Notes: generated from the sequence alone by a model not told the origin. Shown: positions 26,132 to 38,041, counted from the first letter of the stretch. The stretch is 64,000 nucleotides of DNA from CADEGL01 sp050180485 (GCA_050180485.1 JBFXED010000004.1:1-64000), one strand, 5' to 3'. Made by a program: numbers and translations.

Positions 26132-26746
26132 TCAAAACAGATTCTGGGCCGAGACCATCGCGTAGAGCATCGGGATCGAAAGCATCGTGTTCGTCCGAGA
26201 GAACAGCATCGCGGTACGTGCCGCCGCCTTTTTCTCGTCGGCCGAAGCCTCGACGATGCCGAGAGCCTTCTTCTGGTTCGGCCAGATCAGGAACCAGACG
26301 TTGAAGGCCATGATGCCGCCCAGCCACATGCCGATGCCGATGGCCGTCGCACGGCCGCCGAACTCGCCATTGAGGCCGATCACGACCGCGCTGCCGAGAT
26401 AGCCGTTGAGATAAGCCAGGATGAGGCCCGTCACGAGCGTCGACAAAGCCGCCCAACGGAACCAGAACAAGGCCGCCGGAGCGATGACCTTGCCGATCGC
26501 CGGCTTCTGCTCGTCCGGGATCTTCGGCATGCTCGGAATCTGGACGAAGTTGAAGTACCAGAGCAGGCCGATCCACATCACGCCGCTGAGCACGTGCAGC
26601 CAGCGGAAGAGGAACGTCCACCAAACATAGTCCAACGTGATCAGCGCGGTCTGCTGCGAGGCAGCCGAGACCACGATGATGATCGCCACGAGCAGGACGA
26701 AACCGGCCGTGACGGTCTTACCCAAGCTTTGAAGGATGCTTGCCAT
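26132..26746 (-). CDS. PuuD-like membrane protein (urate oxidase N-terminal domain family), without cytochrome c domain
   Basis: The 204-residue membrane protein has about five hydrophobic helices. The segment RWLHVLSGVMWIGLLWYFNFVQIP is characteristic of the N-terminal membrane domain of PuuD urate hydroxylase. Full-length PuuD carries a C-terminal cytochrome c; here none is present and no CxxCH occurs, so urate oxidation cannot be assumed. The ATG at 26746 is preceded by GGGGAGAAA and is preferred to an upstream start. The leader contains a 12-bp bulged hairpin immediately before the ribosome site. A strong terminator follows, so it is a single-gene transcript. Confidence 0.8.
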   Translation of the reverse strand: MASILQSLGKTVTAGFVLLVAIIIVVSAASQQTALITLDYVWWTFLFRWLHVLSGVMWIGLLWYFNFVQIPSMPKIPDEQKPAIGKVIAPAALFWFRWAALSTLVTGLILAYLNGYLGSAVVIGLNGEFGGRATAIGIGMWLGGIMAFNVWFLIWPNQKKALGIVEASADEKKAAARTAMLFSRTNTMLSIPMLYAMVSAQNLF

Positions 26747-26760
26747 TTTTCTCCCCACCT

Positions 26761-26797
26761 CAAGTTCGTTCCGCGACACCCCGAGGAACGTAACTTG
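26761..26797 (-). promoter_or_regulatory. Long inverted repeat/leader hairpin of the PuuD-like gene
   Basis: Bases 26761-26772 pair with 26785-26797 over 12 bp with one unpaired T, leaving a 12-base loop. On the minus strand the hairpin ends a few bases before GGGGAG and the start codon at 26746. It could be an operator dyad or an RNA structure controlling ribosome access. Confidence 0.45.
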
Positions 26798-26867
26798 TTG
26801 TCCTACCTTTAATTTGCCATATCCCGGGTGCTAGTCCAAGAAAGAAGGACGCAACCCAATTCCGTCG

Positions 26868-27701
26868 ATGTCTCCCAGCTATTGCGCCGAACAAGTCCGC
26901 CTTCACGACCGCGACCGCTACCTGACGGCGCTGTTCGCGCCCGATTCGCGGCGCGATGCGCTGTTCGCCCTTTATGCGTTCAACTTGGAGATATCCCGCG
27001 TCCGCGAGGCGATCAGCGAGCGGCTAATCGGTGAGATGCGCCTGCAGTGGTGGCGCGACGCGATAGACGCCATCTATGGCGGGACCAAACCGCCCGCCCA
27101 TCCGGTGGCCGAGTCCTTGGCGACCGCGATCGGCCGGCACAAACTGGACCGTGTGCTTTTCAACCGACTGATCGACGCGCGCGGATACGATCTGGACGAC
27201 GAACCGCCCGCCGATCTGCCGGCCTTGCTCGGTTATGCCCGGGATACATCGGCTTCCGTCGTGCAATTGGCGCTCGGCGTTCTGGAGGTTTCGGACGACG
27301 ACGCCCTCGCGGCCGCCGACGACGTGGGAATCGCCTACGCTCTCGCCGGATTGCTGCGTGCGGTGCCGTTCCATGCCAGCCAGAAACGCCTGTATTTGCC
27401 GCGCACGCTCTACGAAGCAGCGGGCCTGGACATGGGTAGGCTGTTCGAGCAGAAGCCCGGCCCCGTCTTGCCTGAAATAGTGCAACCCATCGCCGCGAAA
27501 GCACGAGCCCATCTGACCCAGGCGAGAAAGCGTGCGGTGCCGCGGGCCGCTTTGGCAGGGTTGCTACCTGCCGTCGTGGCGGACGCCGCGCTCGACCGGC
27601 TGGAGCGGGCGGGATTCGACCCGTTCGCCCCCCGCGTGGCGCGCGGAGGCGTTAGCCTGCCGTTAGCGTTGGCGTGGTGCGTGTGGCGCGGCCGGTTCTA
27701 A
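26868..27701 (+). CDS. Squalene/phytoene synthase-family protein, NDUFAF6-like (complex I assembly type)
   Basis: The 277-residue protein has the all-alpha prenyl-synthase fold pattern (RDALFALYAFNLEISRVREAISE, then LQWWRDAIDAIYGG). The catalytic Asp-rich motifs are gone: where phytoene synthases read DVxED before the RxYLP motif, this one reads AVPFHASQKRLYLP. Loss of those aspartates while keeping the fold is the hallmark of mitochondrial complex I assembly factor NDUFAF6 and its alphaproteobacterial relatives, so a non-enzymatic assembly role is more likely than carotenoid or hopanoid synthesis. It is convergent with trmFO. Confidence 0.85.
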   Translation: MSPSYCAEQVRLHDRDRYLTALFAPDSRRDALFALYAFNLEISRVREAISERLIGEMRLQWWRDAIDAIYGGTKPPAHPVAESLATAIGRHKLDRVLFNRLIDARGYDLDDEPPADLPALLGYARDTSASVVQLALGVLEVSDDDALAAADDVGIAYALAGLLRAVPFHASQKRLYLPRTLYEAAGLDMGRLFEQKPGPVLPEIVQPIAAKARAHLTQARKRAVPRAALAGLLPAVVADAALDRLERAGFDPFAPRVARGGVSLPLALAWCVWRGRF

Positions 27702-27702
27702 G

Positions 27703-29046
27703 CTATTCGGCCGCCCGGCGGCGCCCGAGCCAGGTGTCTAGGTGGGCCAGCGCGCGTTGCGCTACGACACGCTTGCGCTCCCGCCCGCGTTCGTTGGTCG
27801 CGACAGGCGGGAACAGGCCAAAATTGACGTTCATCGGCTGGAAGGCGTCGCCGTTACAGTGTCCGCCGGTGATATGGGCGAGCAGGGCGCCCAACGCCGT
27901 CGTGGCGGGCGGTGGCGTCAACGCCGCCCCGGCACTTTCGGCTGCCGCGAATCGGCCGGCCAACAAGCCCATGGCGGCGCTTTCGACATAGCCTTCCACG
28001 CCCGTGATCTGGCCCGCGAAGCGCAAGCGCGGCTCGGCCTTGAGTCGCAACGTCGCGTCAAGCAGGCGCGGACTGTCGATGAAGGTGTTGCGGTGAATGC
28101 CGCCCAACCGCGCGAACTCCGCGCGCTCCAGCCCCGGGATCGTGCGGAAGATGCGCGTCTGCTCGCCATGCTTCAGCTTGGTCTGAAAGCCCACGATGTT
28201 GTAGAGCGTGCCCAGCGCGTTATCCTGGCGGAGCTGGACCACCGCGTGGGGTCTCTTACCCGTGCGCGGATCGCGTAGGCCCACGGGCTTCATCGGTCCA
28301 TAGCGCAGCGTGTCGAGGCCGCGCTCGGCCATCACTTCGATGGGCAGGCAACCGTCGAAATAGGGCGTGTCGGCTTCCCACTCCTTGAAGGACGTCTTCT
28401 CGCCCGCGACGAGCGCGGCCACGAAGGCTTCGTATTGTTCGCGATCGAGCGGGCAATTGACGTAATCGGAACCGCCGCCGCCGGGGCCGACCTTGTCATA
28501 GCGCGACTGCATCCACGCCACCGACATATCGATCGATTCTCGGTGAACGATGGGCGCGATCGCGTCGAAGAACGCCAATGCGTCGGCGCCCGTCAGCGCG
28601 CGGATCGCCTCGGCCAGTCCAGGCGAGGTGAGGGGACCGGTCGCAACGATGACCCGGCCCCAGTCGGCGGGCGGCAGGCCGGATACTTCCGCGCGGCGGA
28701 TTTCCACCAGCCTTTCCGCCGCCAGCGCTTCCTGCACGCTCTGCGCGAACGCCACCCGGTCGACGGCGAGCGCTCCGCCGGCAGGAACCTTATTGCGATC
28801 GGCCGCGGTCATGATCAGGGAGCCGCAGCGGCGCATCTCCTCATGCAGCAGGCCGACCGCGTTGTAATCCGGATCATCGGAACGGAAGGAGTTGGAGCAG
28901 ACCAGTTCCGCCAGCGTATCGGTCTCATGGGCCGCCGTGCGGCGCGCGGGGCGCATCTCGTGCAGCACCGTCGGCACGCCGGCTTGCGCGAGCTGCCAGG
29001 CGGCTTCGCAGCCAGCCAGGCCGCCACCAATGACATGGACCGTCAT
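27703..29046 (-). CDS. trmFO: Methylenetetrahydrofolate-tRNA-(uracil-5-)-methyltransferase TrmFO
   Basis: The 447-residue flavoprotein makes 5-methyluridine at position 54 of tRNA using folate as methyl donor. The FAD-binding motif VIGGGLAGCEAAWQLA is at the N-terminus, followed by the conserved ELVCSNSFRSDD. The family's central DEAIAPI-like segment appears as FFDAIAPIVHRESIDM. Length is normal. It overlaps the following membrane-protein gene by four bases. Confidence 0.96.
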   Translation of the reverse strand: MTVHVIGGGLAGCEAAWQLAQAGVPTVLHEMRPARRTAAHETDTLAELVCSNSFRSDDPDYNAVGLLHEEMRRCGSLIMTAADRNKVPAGGALAVDRVAFAQSVQEALAAERLVEIRRAEVSGLPPADWGRVIVATGPLTSPGLAEAIRALTGADALAFFDAIAPIVHRESIDMSVAWMQSRYDKVGPGGGGSDYVNCPLDREQYEAFVAALVAGEKTSFKEWEADTPYFDGCLPIEVMAERGLDTLRYGPMKPVGLRDPRTGKRPHAVVQLRQDNALGTLYNIVGFQTKLKHGEQTRIFRTIPGLERAEFARLGGIHRNTFIDSPRLLDATLRLKAEPRLRFAGQITGVEGYVESAAMGLLAGRFAAAESAGAALTPPPATTALGALLAHITGGHCNGDAFQPMNVNFGLFPPVATNERGRERKRVVAQRALAHLDTWLGRRRAAE

Positions 29047-29525
29047 GCCGCCGCCTTTTCCTTGGCCAATCTACGCCCGCCGCGAATGCCGATGACAAAG
29101 CACCGCACGACATAGAGGCAAAGGAGGATCTGCACCAACGTGCCGCCGCCGGTCTCGCGCGGCAAGACGATACTGTCGATCACGAAGACTACGAGGCACA
29201 GCAGCGTGAGTTGCCACTTCTCGAAGCCCTTGAAATAGATGAAGCCGTAGAAGGCGTAGGCCGCCAACATAACGGGCGTCACCAGAACCGAATAATCCTC
29301 GATGATCATGTCCTCGGTGTTACCGGGGAACAGCACGAAGACCACGCGGATCAGGATCGCGTAGAAGGCCGCGCTCTGGCCGTATTGAACGGCGCGCTCG
29401 GCGTCTTCGCGCGTCTTGATCTCGTGCCAAAGCCAACGCGCTGCCGCCAGCTCGCGCTTGTGGTAGCCGTCCCATATGCGCCTGCCCAATCCGGGCCGGC
29501 CGTTCGTGCGGTCGTCGTTCTCCAT
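29043..29525 (-). CDS. Hypothetical four-helix membrane protein, 160 aa
   Basis: I do not recognise a named family. The ATG at 29525 gives a 160-residue protein with a charged N-terminal cytoplasmic part (residues 1-45, containing WDGYHKRELAAARWLWHEIKTREDAER). Four hydrophobic segments follow at about 50-68, 78-98, 105-122 and 128-148. The Trp/His-rich amphipathic stretch before the first helix suggests a membrane-surface helix. The start overlaps nothing, but its stop overlaps trmFO by four bases on the same strand, so the two are probably co-transcribed. No strong ribosome site is visible, so the start is uncertain. Confidence 0.65.
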   Translation of the reverse strand: MENDDRTNGRPGLGRRIWDGYHKRELAAARWLWHEIKTREDAERAVQYGQSAAFYAILIRVVFVLFPGNTEDMIIEDYSVLVTPVMLAAYAFYGFIYFKGFEKWQLTLLCLVVFVIDSIVLPRETGGGTLVQILLCLYVVRCFVIGIRGGRRLAKEKAAA

Positions 29526-29724
29526 GCGTGGCAGAGATACAAGCGCGAGGGGCCGCTGACAACGATTCCCGCGAATCCCGTTGACCGGGGTTCGCAGCAG
29601 TGAAATTCTTTCCCGATCGATGGTCGGCAATACCGCCGCGCGGGCCCGGAGGGGTTGTGGCTGGCGATCGTCGGTGACGGACCACATCCGGGCTATGCGC
29701 GTCGCGGCACGAAAGGGGTCAGCG

Positions 29725-30522
29725 ATGCGTTTGCGACATGCCATTCTTTCCGCCTTAGCCTTCCTGCTTTTGCCCTGCGCCGCCGCTCAGGCCGCGCCGC
29801 AGATCCTGGCGCTTCTGGCGACGGATTCGCCGGTTCCCCTCGATTGCCGCGATGGCCAATGTACGGCCATGCTGACGGCGATTTGCCTGCAGAAGGATCG
29901 GGTGCCACCGGCGCCCGAAACCGCCTATGAGCCGATCGGTATCGCGCAAAACCTCAAATTGGTCGTAACCGGCACCGATGGCCGCACCCGGGAAGTGGCC
30001 GGCAAGAGCGAAATGACCATCGTCAGCCAGCGCAATTTCCTCAGCGTGCGCGTGACCGTGCCGCAGGACAGCATGACGCGGTTGGATGCCACCGCTCTGG
30101 CCGTGTCTGTTGGCCAGGGTGTGTCCCTGCTAGCCGCGCCCATCCCAAACGATCCCAACCCTCAGACGGAAAAAGAGATCGCACACACCATCGACACGCT
30201 GCGGAACGAAGCCTCCTGGCTTGACGATCCGAACGATGCCTATTCCAGCCAGGCGCGGATTGCGAACCGGGTGCTTTCGATGCTGCCCATGCATGGAACG
30301 GTGGAAAGTGCCGAGGCGCGCCGAGCCTTCGATCAGGTCGCCCGCGCCAACGAAGGCAAGCCGGGCATGAAGGAGTTCGGTGAGCTCTACAAGAAATGCG
30401 AGGACACGCGCGGCTGGTCCATTTACGGGCGCAACGTACGCGAATGCGTCGAAGCCTGGCACGACAGCCTAATGATGGAGCGCAACGTCGAATATTGGGA
30501 GCGCACCGGCGCGGGAAGCTAG
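29725..30522 (+). CDS. Secreted hypothetical protein, 265 aa
   Basis: The protein begins with a clear Sec signal peptide (MRLRHAILSALAFLLLPCAAAQA). A mature domain with four cysteines follows: two in LDCRDGQCTAM and ICLQ near the N-terminus, and two near the C-terminus in KKCEDTR and VRECVEAW. The N-terminal half looks beta-rich (EPIGIAQNLKLVVTGTDGRTREV), the C-terminal half helical. GAAAGGGG upstream supports the start at 29725. No family recognised; probably periplasmic. It converges on uvrA with nine bases between stops. Confidence 0.75.
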   Translation: MRLRHAILSALAFLLLPCAAAQAAPQILALLATDSPVPLDCRDGQCTAMLTAICLQKDRVPPAPETAYEPIGIAQNLKLVVTGTDGRTREVAGKSEMTIVSQRNFLSVRVTVPQDSMTRLDATALAVSVGQGVSLLAAPIPNDPNPQTEKEIAHTIDTLRNEASWLDDPNDAYSSQARIANRVLSMLPMHGTVESAEARRAFDQVARANEGKPGMKEFGELYKKCEDTRGWSIYGRNVRECVEAWHDSLMMERNVEYWERTGAGS

Positions 30523-30531
30523 GCGAGGCGG

Positions 30532-33390
30532 TCAGGCCCGCTTCTTCGCACGCTGCCCTTTGCGGACGTTGAGCATCGGGGCCAGATACTGACCCGTGAA
30601 GCTCTCTGCGGTCGCGGCCACCTCCTCGGGCGTGCCCGCGGCCACGATGCGGCCGCCCTTATCGCCGCCCTCGGGGCCCAGATCGACAATCCAATCGGCC
30701 GTCTTGATGACCTCCAGATTGTGCTCGATGACCAGGACGGTATTGCCCTGGTCCACCAAGGCATGGAGCACGTCCAGCAGCTTCTTGACGTCCTCGAAAT
30801 GGAGGCCCGTGGTCGGCTCGTCCAGGATGTAGAGCGTCTTGCCCGTGGCGCGGCGCGATAGTTCCTTGGCCAGCTTCACGCGCTGGGCCTCGCCGCCCGA
30901 TAGGGTAGTGGCCGGCTGGCCGACATGGATGTAGTTCAAGCCGACCCGTTCCAGCGTCTCCAACTTGTTTCGGATCGCGGGCACCGCCTTGAAGAACTCG
31001 CTGGCCTCCTCAGCCGTCATGTCCAAGACGTCGGCGATCGACTTGCCGCGGAACAGAATTTCCAACGTCTCGCGGTTGTAGCGCTTACCCTTGCACACAT
31101 CGCATTGGACGTAGACGTCGGGCAGGAAGTGCATTTCGATCTTGATGACACCGTCGCCCTCGCACGCCTCGCAGCGCCCGCCCTTGACGTTAAATGAGAA
31201 GCGGCCCGGCTTATAGCCGCGCGCCTTGGCCTCTGGCAGTTCCGCGAACCAGTCCCGGATAGGTGAAAAGGCGCCCGTGTAGGTAGCCGGATTGGATCGC
31301 GGTGTGCGTCCGATGGGCGACTGGTCGATATCCACGATCTTGTCGATATGCTCGACGCCCGAGATCGCATCATGCTCGCCCGCCAGCTCGCGCGCGCCGT
31401 AGAGACGGCGCGAGATCGCCTTGTAGAGCGTGTCGATAATGAGAGTCGACTTGCCGCTACCTGAAACACCAGTGACGCAGGTGAGGGTGCCCAGCGGTAC
31501 TTCCGCGCTGACGTTGCGCAGGTTGTTGCCGCGCGCGCCCTTCACGCGGATGGCCTGGCCCGGGTGGCCTTGGCGCCGCAATTTGGGCACCTCGATCTGC
31601 CGGAACCCCGTCAAGTACTGCGCGGTTAGGCTCTCGGCCGAACGCATGACCTCCTCAGGCGTGCCGTGCGCCACGACATGGCCGCCGTGGATGCCGGCGC
31701 CGGGTCCCATGTCGACCAGGTAGTCGGCATAGCGGATGGCTTCCTCGTCATGCTCGACGACGATGACCGTGTTGCCGAGCTGTTGCAGTCGACGCAGCGT
31801 GGCCAACAGGCGGGTGTTGTCGCGCTGATGCAGACCGATCGAGGGTTCGTCCAGCACATAAAGCACGCCGGTCAGGCCCGAGCCGATCTGGGAGGCCAGC
31901 CGGATGCGCTGGCTTTCGCCACCGGACAGTGTGCCGCTGGCGCGCGCGAGTGTCAGATAATCCAAACCGACATTGACCAGGAAACCCAGGCGCGCGCGGA
32001 TTTCCCGTAAGATCTTGTCCGCGATCTCGTGCTGCTGCTTGGTCAAATGCTTGTCTATGCCGGCGAACCACGTCTCCGCCTGGGCGATCGACATCTCAGC
32101 CAGTTCGCTGATGTTCAGCTTGTTGATCTTGACCGACAGGGCCTCGGGCTTCAGGCGCTGGCCTTTGCAGGCATCGCATGGCCGCGACGTCTGATACCGG
32201 CCTAGCTCTTCCCGGATCCACGAACTGTCCGTCTCGCGCCAGCGCCGGTCCAGATTGGGGATGACACCTTCGAACGGCTTCTTGGTCTCGTAGGTGCGCA
32301 TGCCGTCGTTGTAGCGCATGGTCACGGGCTGATCGCCCGAACCATAGAGCACGATCTTCCGGGCCTTCTCGTCCAGGTCGCGGAACGGCACCGTCATTGA
32401 GAATTTGAACTGCTTGGCCAGGGATTCCAGCGTCTGGTCGTAATACTGCGAAGGCGAGTTCGCCCACGGTGCGATGGCGCCATCCTTGAGCGACAAGGTG
32501 TCGCGCGGCACAACGAGGTCCGCATCAAAGTAAAGTTGCACGCCCAACCCGTCGCAGACCGGGCAGGCACCGTGCGGGTTGTTGAACGAGAAGAGGCGCG
32601 GCTCGATCTCTTCGATCGTGAAGCCCGAGACGGGGCAGGCGAAGCGGGCCGAGAAAACTGTCTGGGCGCCCGAATCCGCGTTCTCGACATAGACGATGCC
32701 GTCGGCCAGCTTCAGCGCCGTCTCAAGCGAATCCGCTAGGCGGTTGCCCAAATCATCGCGCACGACGATGCGGTCGACGACGACCTCGATATCGTGCTTG
32801 AGCTTCTTGTTGAGGGCGGGCGCGGCGGAGATCTCGTAGATCTTGCCGTTCACCTTGACGCGCTGGAAACCGCGCTTCTGGAGGTCCTGCAGCTCCTTGC
32901 GGTATTCGCCCTTGCGGCCGCGCACGATGGGCGCCAGCAGATAGAGGCGCGTGCCCGCGCCCATGGCCATGATTCGGTCGACCATCTGGGACACGGTCTG
33001 CTTCTCGATCGGAAGCCCCGTGGCGGGCGAGTAGGGGACGCCCACGCGGGCGTAGAGCAAGCGCAGATAGTCGTAGATCTCGGTGACCGTGCCGACCGTC
33101 GAGCGGGGATTCTTGGAGGTCGTCTTCTGCTCGATGGAGATGGCCGGCGAAAGCCCCTCGATGGAATCCACGTCCGGCTTGGGCATCAGTTCCAGGAACT
33201 GGCGCGCATAAGCCGACAGGCTTTCGACATAGCGCCGCTGCCCCTCGGCATAGATCGTGTCGAAGGCGAGGGATGATTTACCCGAGCCGGATAGCCCGGT
33301 CAGGACCACGAGGGAATCTCGAGGCAGATCCAGATCGACGTTCTTGAGATTATGTTCGCGGGCGCCGCGAATGACGATCTTGGGCGTCAT
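30532..33390 (-). CDS. uvrA: Excinuclease ABC subunit A
   Basis: The 952-residue DNA-damage sensor of nucleotide excision repair has two ABC ATPase modules (Walker A LTGLSGSGKSSLAF at the N-terminus and GVSGSGKSTLI in the second half; two LSGGE signatures). It also has zinc modules with CPVCDGLG and CEACEGDG/CDVCKGKR. Length is typical. ATG at 33390 gives MTPKIVIRGAREHNLKN; two GTG codons just upstream (33393 and 33396) are alternatives. It is divergent from ssb, the usual arrangement, though no GTTC-N7-GTTC SOS box was found between them. Confidence 0.97.
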   Translation of the reverse strand: MTPKIVIRGAREHNLKNVDLDLPRDSLVVLTGLSGSGKSSLAFDTIYAEGQRRYVESLSAYARQFLELMPKPDVDSIEGLSPAISIEQKTTSKNPRSTVGTVTEIYDYLRLLYARVGVPYSPATGLPIEKQTVSQMVDRIMAMGAGTRLYLLAPIVRGRKGEYRKELQDLQKRGFQRVKVNGKIYEISAAPALNKKLKHDIEVVVDRIVVRDDLGNRLADSLETALKLADGIVYVENADSGAQTVFSARFACPVSGFTIEEIEPRLFSFNNPHGACPVCDGLGVQLYFDADLVVPRDTLSLKDGAIAPWANSPSQYYDQTLESLAKQFKFSMTVPFRDLDEKARKIVLYGSGDQPVTMRYNDGMRTYETKKPFEGVIPNLDRRWRETDSSWIREELGRYQTSRPCDACKGQRLKPEALSVKINKLNISELAEMSIAQAETWFAGIDKHLTKQQHEIADKILREIRARLGFLVNVGLDYLTLARASGTLSGGESQRIRLASQIGSGLTGVLYVLDEPSIGLHQRDNTRLLATLRRLQQLGNTVIVVEHDEEAIRYADYLVDMGPGAGIHGGHVVAHGTPEEVMRSAESLTAQYLTGFRQIEVPKLRRQGHPGQAIRVKGARGNNLRNVSAEVPLGTLTCVTGVSGSGKSTLIIDTLYKAISRRLYGARELAGEHDAISGVEHIDKIVDIDQSPIGRTPRSNPATYTGAFSPIRDWFAELPEAKARGYKPGRFSFNVKGGRCEACEGDGVIKIEMHFLPDVYVQCDVCKGKRYNRETLEILFRGKSIADVLDMTAEEASEFFKAVPAIRNKLETLERVGLNYIHVGQPATTLSGGEAQRVKLAKELSRRATGKTLYILDEPTTGLHFEDVKKLLDVLHALVDQGNTVLVIEHNLEVIKTADWIVDLGPEGGDKGGRIVAAGTPEEVAATAESFTGQYLAPMLNVRKGQRAKKRA

Positions 33391-33588
33391 CACCACCGTC
33401 GGGCAAAAATTTGGAATGGGCCGAGCCCTGAATATAGGTTGCCGCCGACCCGATTGCGACTCGCCGGAAGCCTTGTTTTTCGCGGCTTTCCGGCATTACG
33501 GCCAGTCGCGATTCGCGTATGGCGGCCCATGCCGATTTATGTGTAAGGTCGGCGCTCGGTTTTCGCTAGGAAGATGGGGTCCAACGTC

Positions 33589-34083
33589 ATGGCAGGCAGC
33601 GTCAACAAGGTCATTTTGATCGGCAATCTCGGCCGCGACCCCGAAGTGAAGACCATGCAGAACGGCAATCGGGTCTGCAATCTGAACGTCGCCACGTCGG
33701 AGACGTGGCGCGATCGGACCTCCGGCGAGCGCAAGGAGCGCACGGAGTGGCATCGGGTGGTGATCTTCAACGAGCGCCTGCTCGAGGTCGCCGAGAAATA
33801 CCTCAAGAAGGGCTCCAAGGTTTACTTGGAGGGCGCGCTTCAAACGCGCAAATGGACCGATCAATCCGGCCAGGAACGCTATACGACCGAAGTGGTGCTC
33901 CAGCAGTACCGCGGCGAACTCACCATGCTCGACGGCCGCAGCGGTGGTGGTGGCGGTATGAGCGGCGGGGACGACGACATGGGAGGCCCGCCGTCGGGTA
34001 TGGGCGGTGGTGGCCCCGGTGGGGGTGGAAGCCGCGGCGGCAAGGGCGGTGGTGGCGATCTGGACGACGAAATTCCGTTCTGA
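33589..34083 (+). CDS. ssb: Single-stranded DNA-binding protein
   Basis: The 164-residue protein has an N-terminal OB fold (MAGSVNKVILIGNLGRDPEV through about residue 110), a Gly/Ser-rich disordered linker, and the acidic C-terminal tip DDEIPF that docks partner proteins. It binds single-stranded DNA in replication, repair and recombination. The ATG at 33589 gives the canonical start; an in-frame ATG 15 bases earlier is less likely. It is transcribed divergently from uvrA and is upstream of gyrA. Confidence 0.96.
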   Translation: MAGSVNKVILIGNLGRDPEVKTMQNGNRVCNLNVATSETWRDRTSGERKERTEWHRVVIFNERLLEVAEKYLKKGSKVYLEGALQTRKWTDQSGQERYTTEVVLQQYRGELTMLDGRSGGGGGMSGGDDDMGGPPSGMGGGGPGGGGSRGGKGGGGDLDDEIPF

Positions 34084-34158
34084 GAACGCGCCGGAAAACA
34101 ACGAAATTCGCGAAGTTTTTCAAGGGATTCCGGAGCATTTTCCGGGGTCCGTTTCCGT

Positions 34159-34187
34159 TGTTCGCACGCGCGGAATCTGTTACATTT
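34159..34187 (+). promoter_or_regulatory. Candidate sigma-70 promoter for gyrA
   Basis: TTGTTC at 34159-34164, a 17-base spacer and TACATT at 34182-34187 lie about 75 bases upstream of the gyrA start in the 178-base ssb-gyrA gap, which otherwise shows no gene. Confidence 0.45.
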
Positions 34188-34261
34188 TCCGCCCTGAAAT
34201 GGGCTTCCGGCTGGCCTCCAGAGACCGGGGTTTTTCACAATAATTTCAAGGCATTAACGGT

Positions 34262-37093
<2,832 letters not shown>

Positions 37094-37663
37094 CCTGCGC
37101 GTCGGCCTCTATCCGGGCAGCTTCGATCCACCCACCAACGGCCACCTGGACATCATCCGCCGCGCGACGCGGGTGGTGAACAAACTGATCGTGGGCGTGG
37201 CGATAAATCCGGGTAAGGACGCCATGTTCACGCTCGAAGAGCGTATCAAGATCGTCGAGGACGAGGTCCGCTCCATCAACAACGGCTTGGCAGCCAAGGT
37301 CGAGGTGCGCTCGCTGGAAGGTCTCCTGATGCACTATGCCCGCGACGTGGGCGCGGCCTGCATCATTCGCGGCCTGCGCGCGGTCACCGACTTCGACTAC
37401 GAATTCCAGATGACGGGCATGAACGCGCGCATCGCGCCCGAGATCGAAACCGTCTTCCTGATGGCTTCGGAGAACCACCAGTTCATCTCGTCCCGGCTGG
37501 TGAAGGAAGTCGGCATCCTGGGCGGCGACATCAGCTCGTTCGTCTCGCCGCGGGTGGCCCGCCTCCTGATGAAGCGGATCGCCGAGCGCAAGGCCGCAAA
37601 GCGCTGAAAACGCTCGGGATTTTCTTCTCTTGAAGGTTGGCGGCGGCGTGCCACATCTCGGTA

Positions 37664-37669
37664 TATACT
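37664..37669 (+). promoter_or_regulatory. Candidate minus-10 element of the small exported-protein gene
   Basis: TATACT at 37664-37669, 64 bases before the start codon at 37733, is an AT-rich island in GC-rich surroundings. A weak minus-35 (TTGGCG at 37637-37642) lies 21 bases upstream. The following leader can form short hairpins. Confidence 0.4.
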
Positions 37670-37732
37670 GACCCTGTCCAGCCCAGGCTGGAAAAAACCG
37701 CCGGCAGCGGCCGGCATCGAGGAGATCGAAGA

Positions 37733-37990
37733 ATGCAGAATCTGTTCACCCGTCTTGGTCGTCTGGCGGCGGCGGCTGCGTTGAGCACGGCGGTCGGCTT
37801 CTCGGGCGTTGCTGCCTATGCCCAGGGCACGGCACCGGCCCCAAGCACCATGGGCACGACCAACGCCACGACATCGGGTGCCGCCAGCGCGGGCGCGACC
37901 CAGAAGATGCAAGACGACCAAATGAAAAAGGACAAGGCCGAGAAAAAGGCCAAGAAGGCGAAGAAGGACGCCAAGCCGCCGGCGCAGTAA
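37733..37990 (+). CDS. Small exported Ala/Lys-rich protein, 85 aa
   Basis: A signal peptide (MQNLFTRLGRLAAAAALSTAVGFSGVAAYA) is followed by a low-complexity Thr/Ala/Ser segment. A highly charged C-terminus (KMQDDQMKKDKAEKKAKKAK and more) ends in KPPAQ. No fold or family is recognisable; similar pentapeptide-like Lys/Ala tails occur in small periplasmic proteins of unknown role. It has its own promoter-like element, a GAGGAG ribosome site and a strong terminator, so it looks like an independently and perhaps strongly expressed gene. Confidence 0.75.
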   Translation: MQNLFTRLGRLAAAAALSTAVGFSGVAAYAQGTAPAPSTMGTTNATTSGAASAGATQKMQDDQMKKDKAEKKAKKAKKDAKPPAQ

Positions 37991-38014
37991 GCGTTTTCGG
38001 AAGTCGAGCGATCG

Positions 38015-38041
38015 GCGCGCGGGTCTGTCCCGCGCGCTTTT
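38015..38041 (+). terminator. Rho-independent terminator of the small exported-protein gene
   Basis: A perfect 9-bp GC-rich stem (38015-38023 with 38029-38037), loop TCTGT, is followed by four T residues and CGTTT, 25 bases after the stop codon. Confidence 0.85.

Noticed and set aside
33391..33588. Possible SOS (LexA) box between uvrA and ssb
   Set aside because: No GTTC-N7-GTTC repeat was found in the 198-base gap, although the gene pair is often SOS-regulated in alphaproteobacteria.
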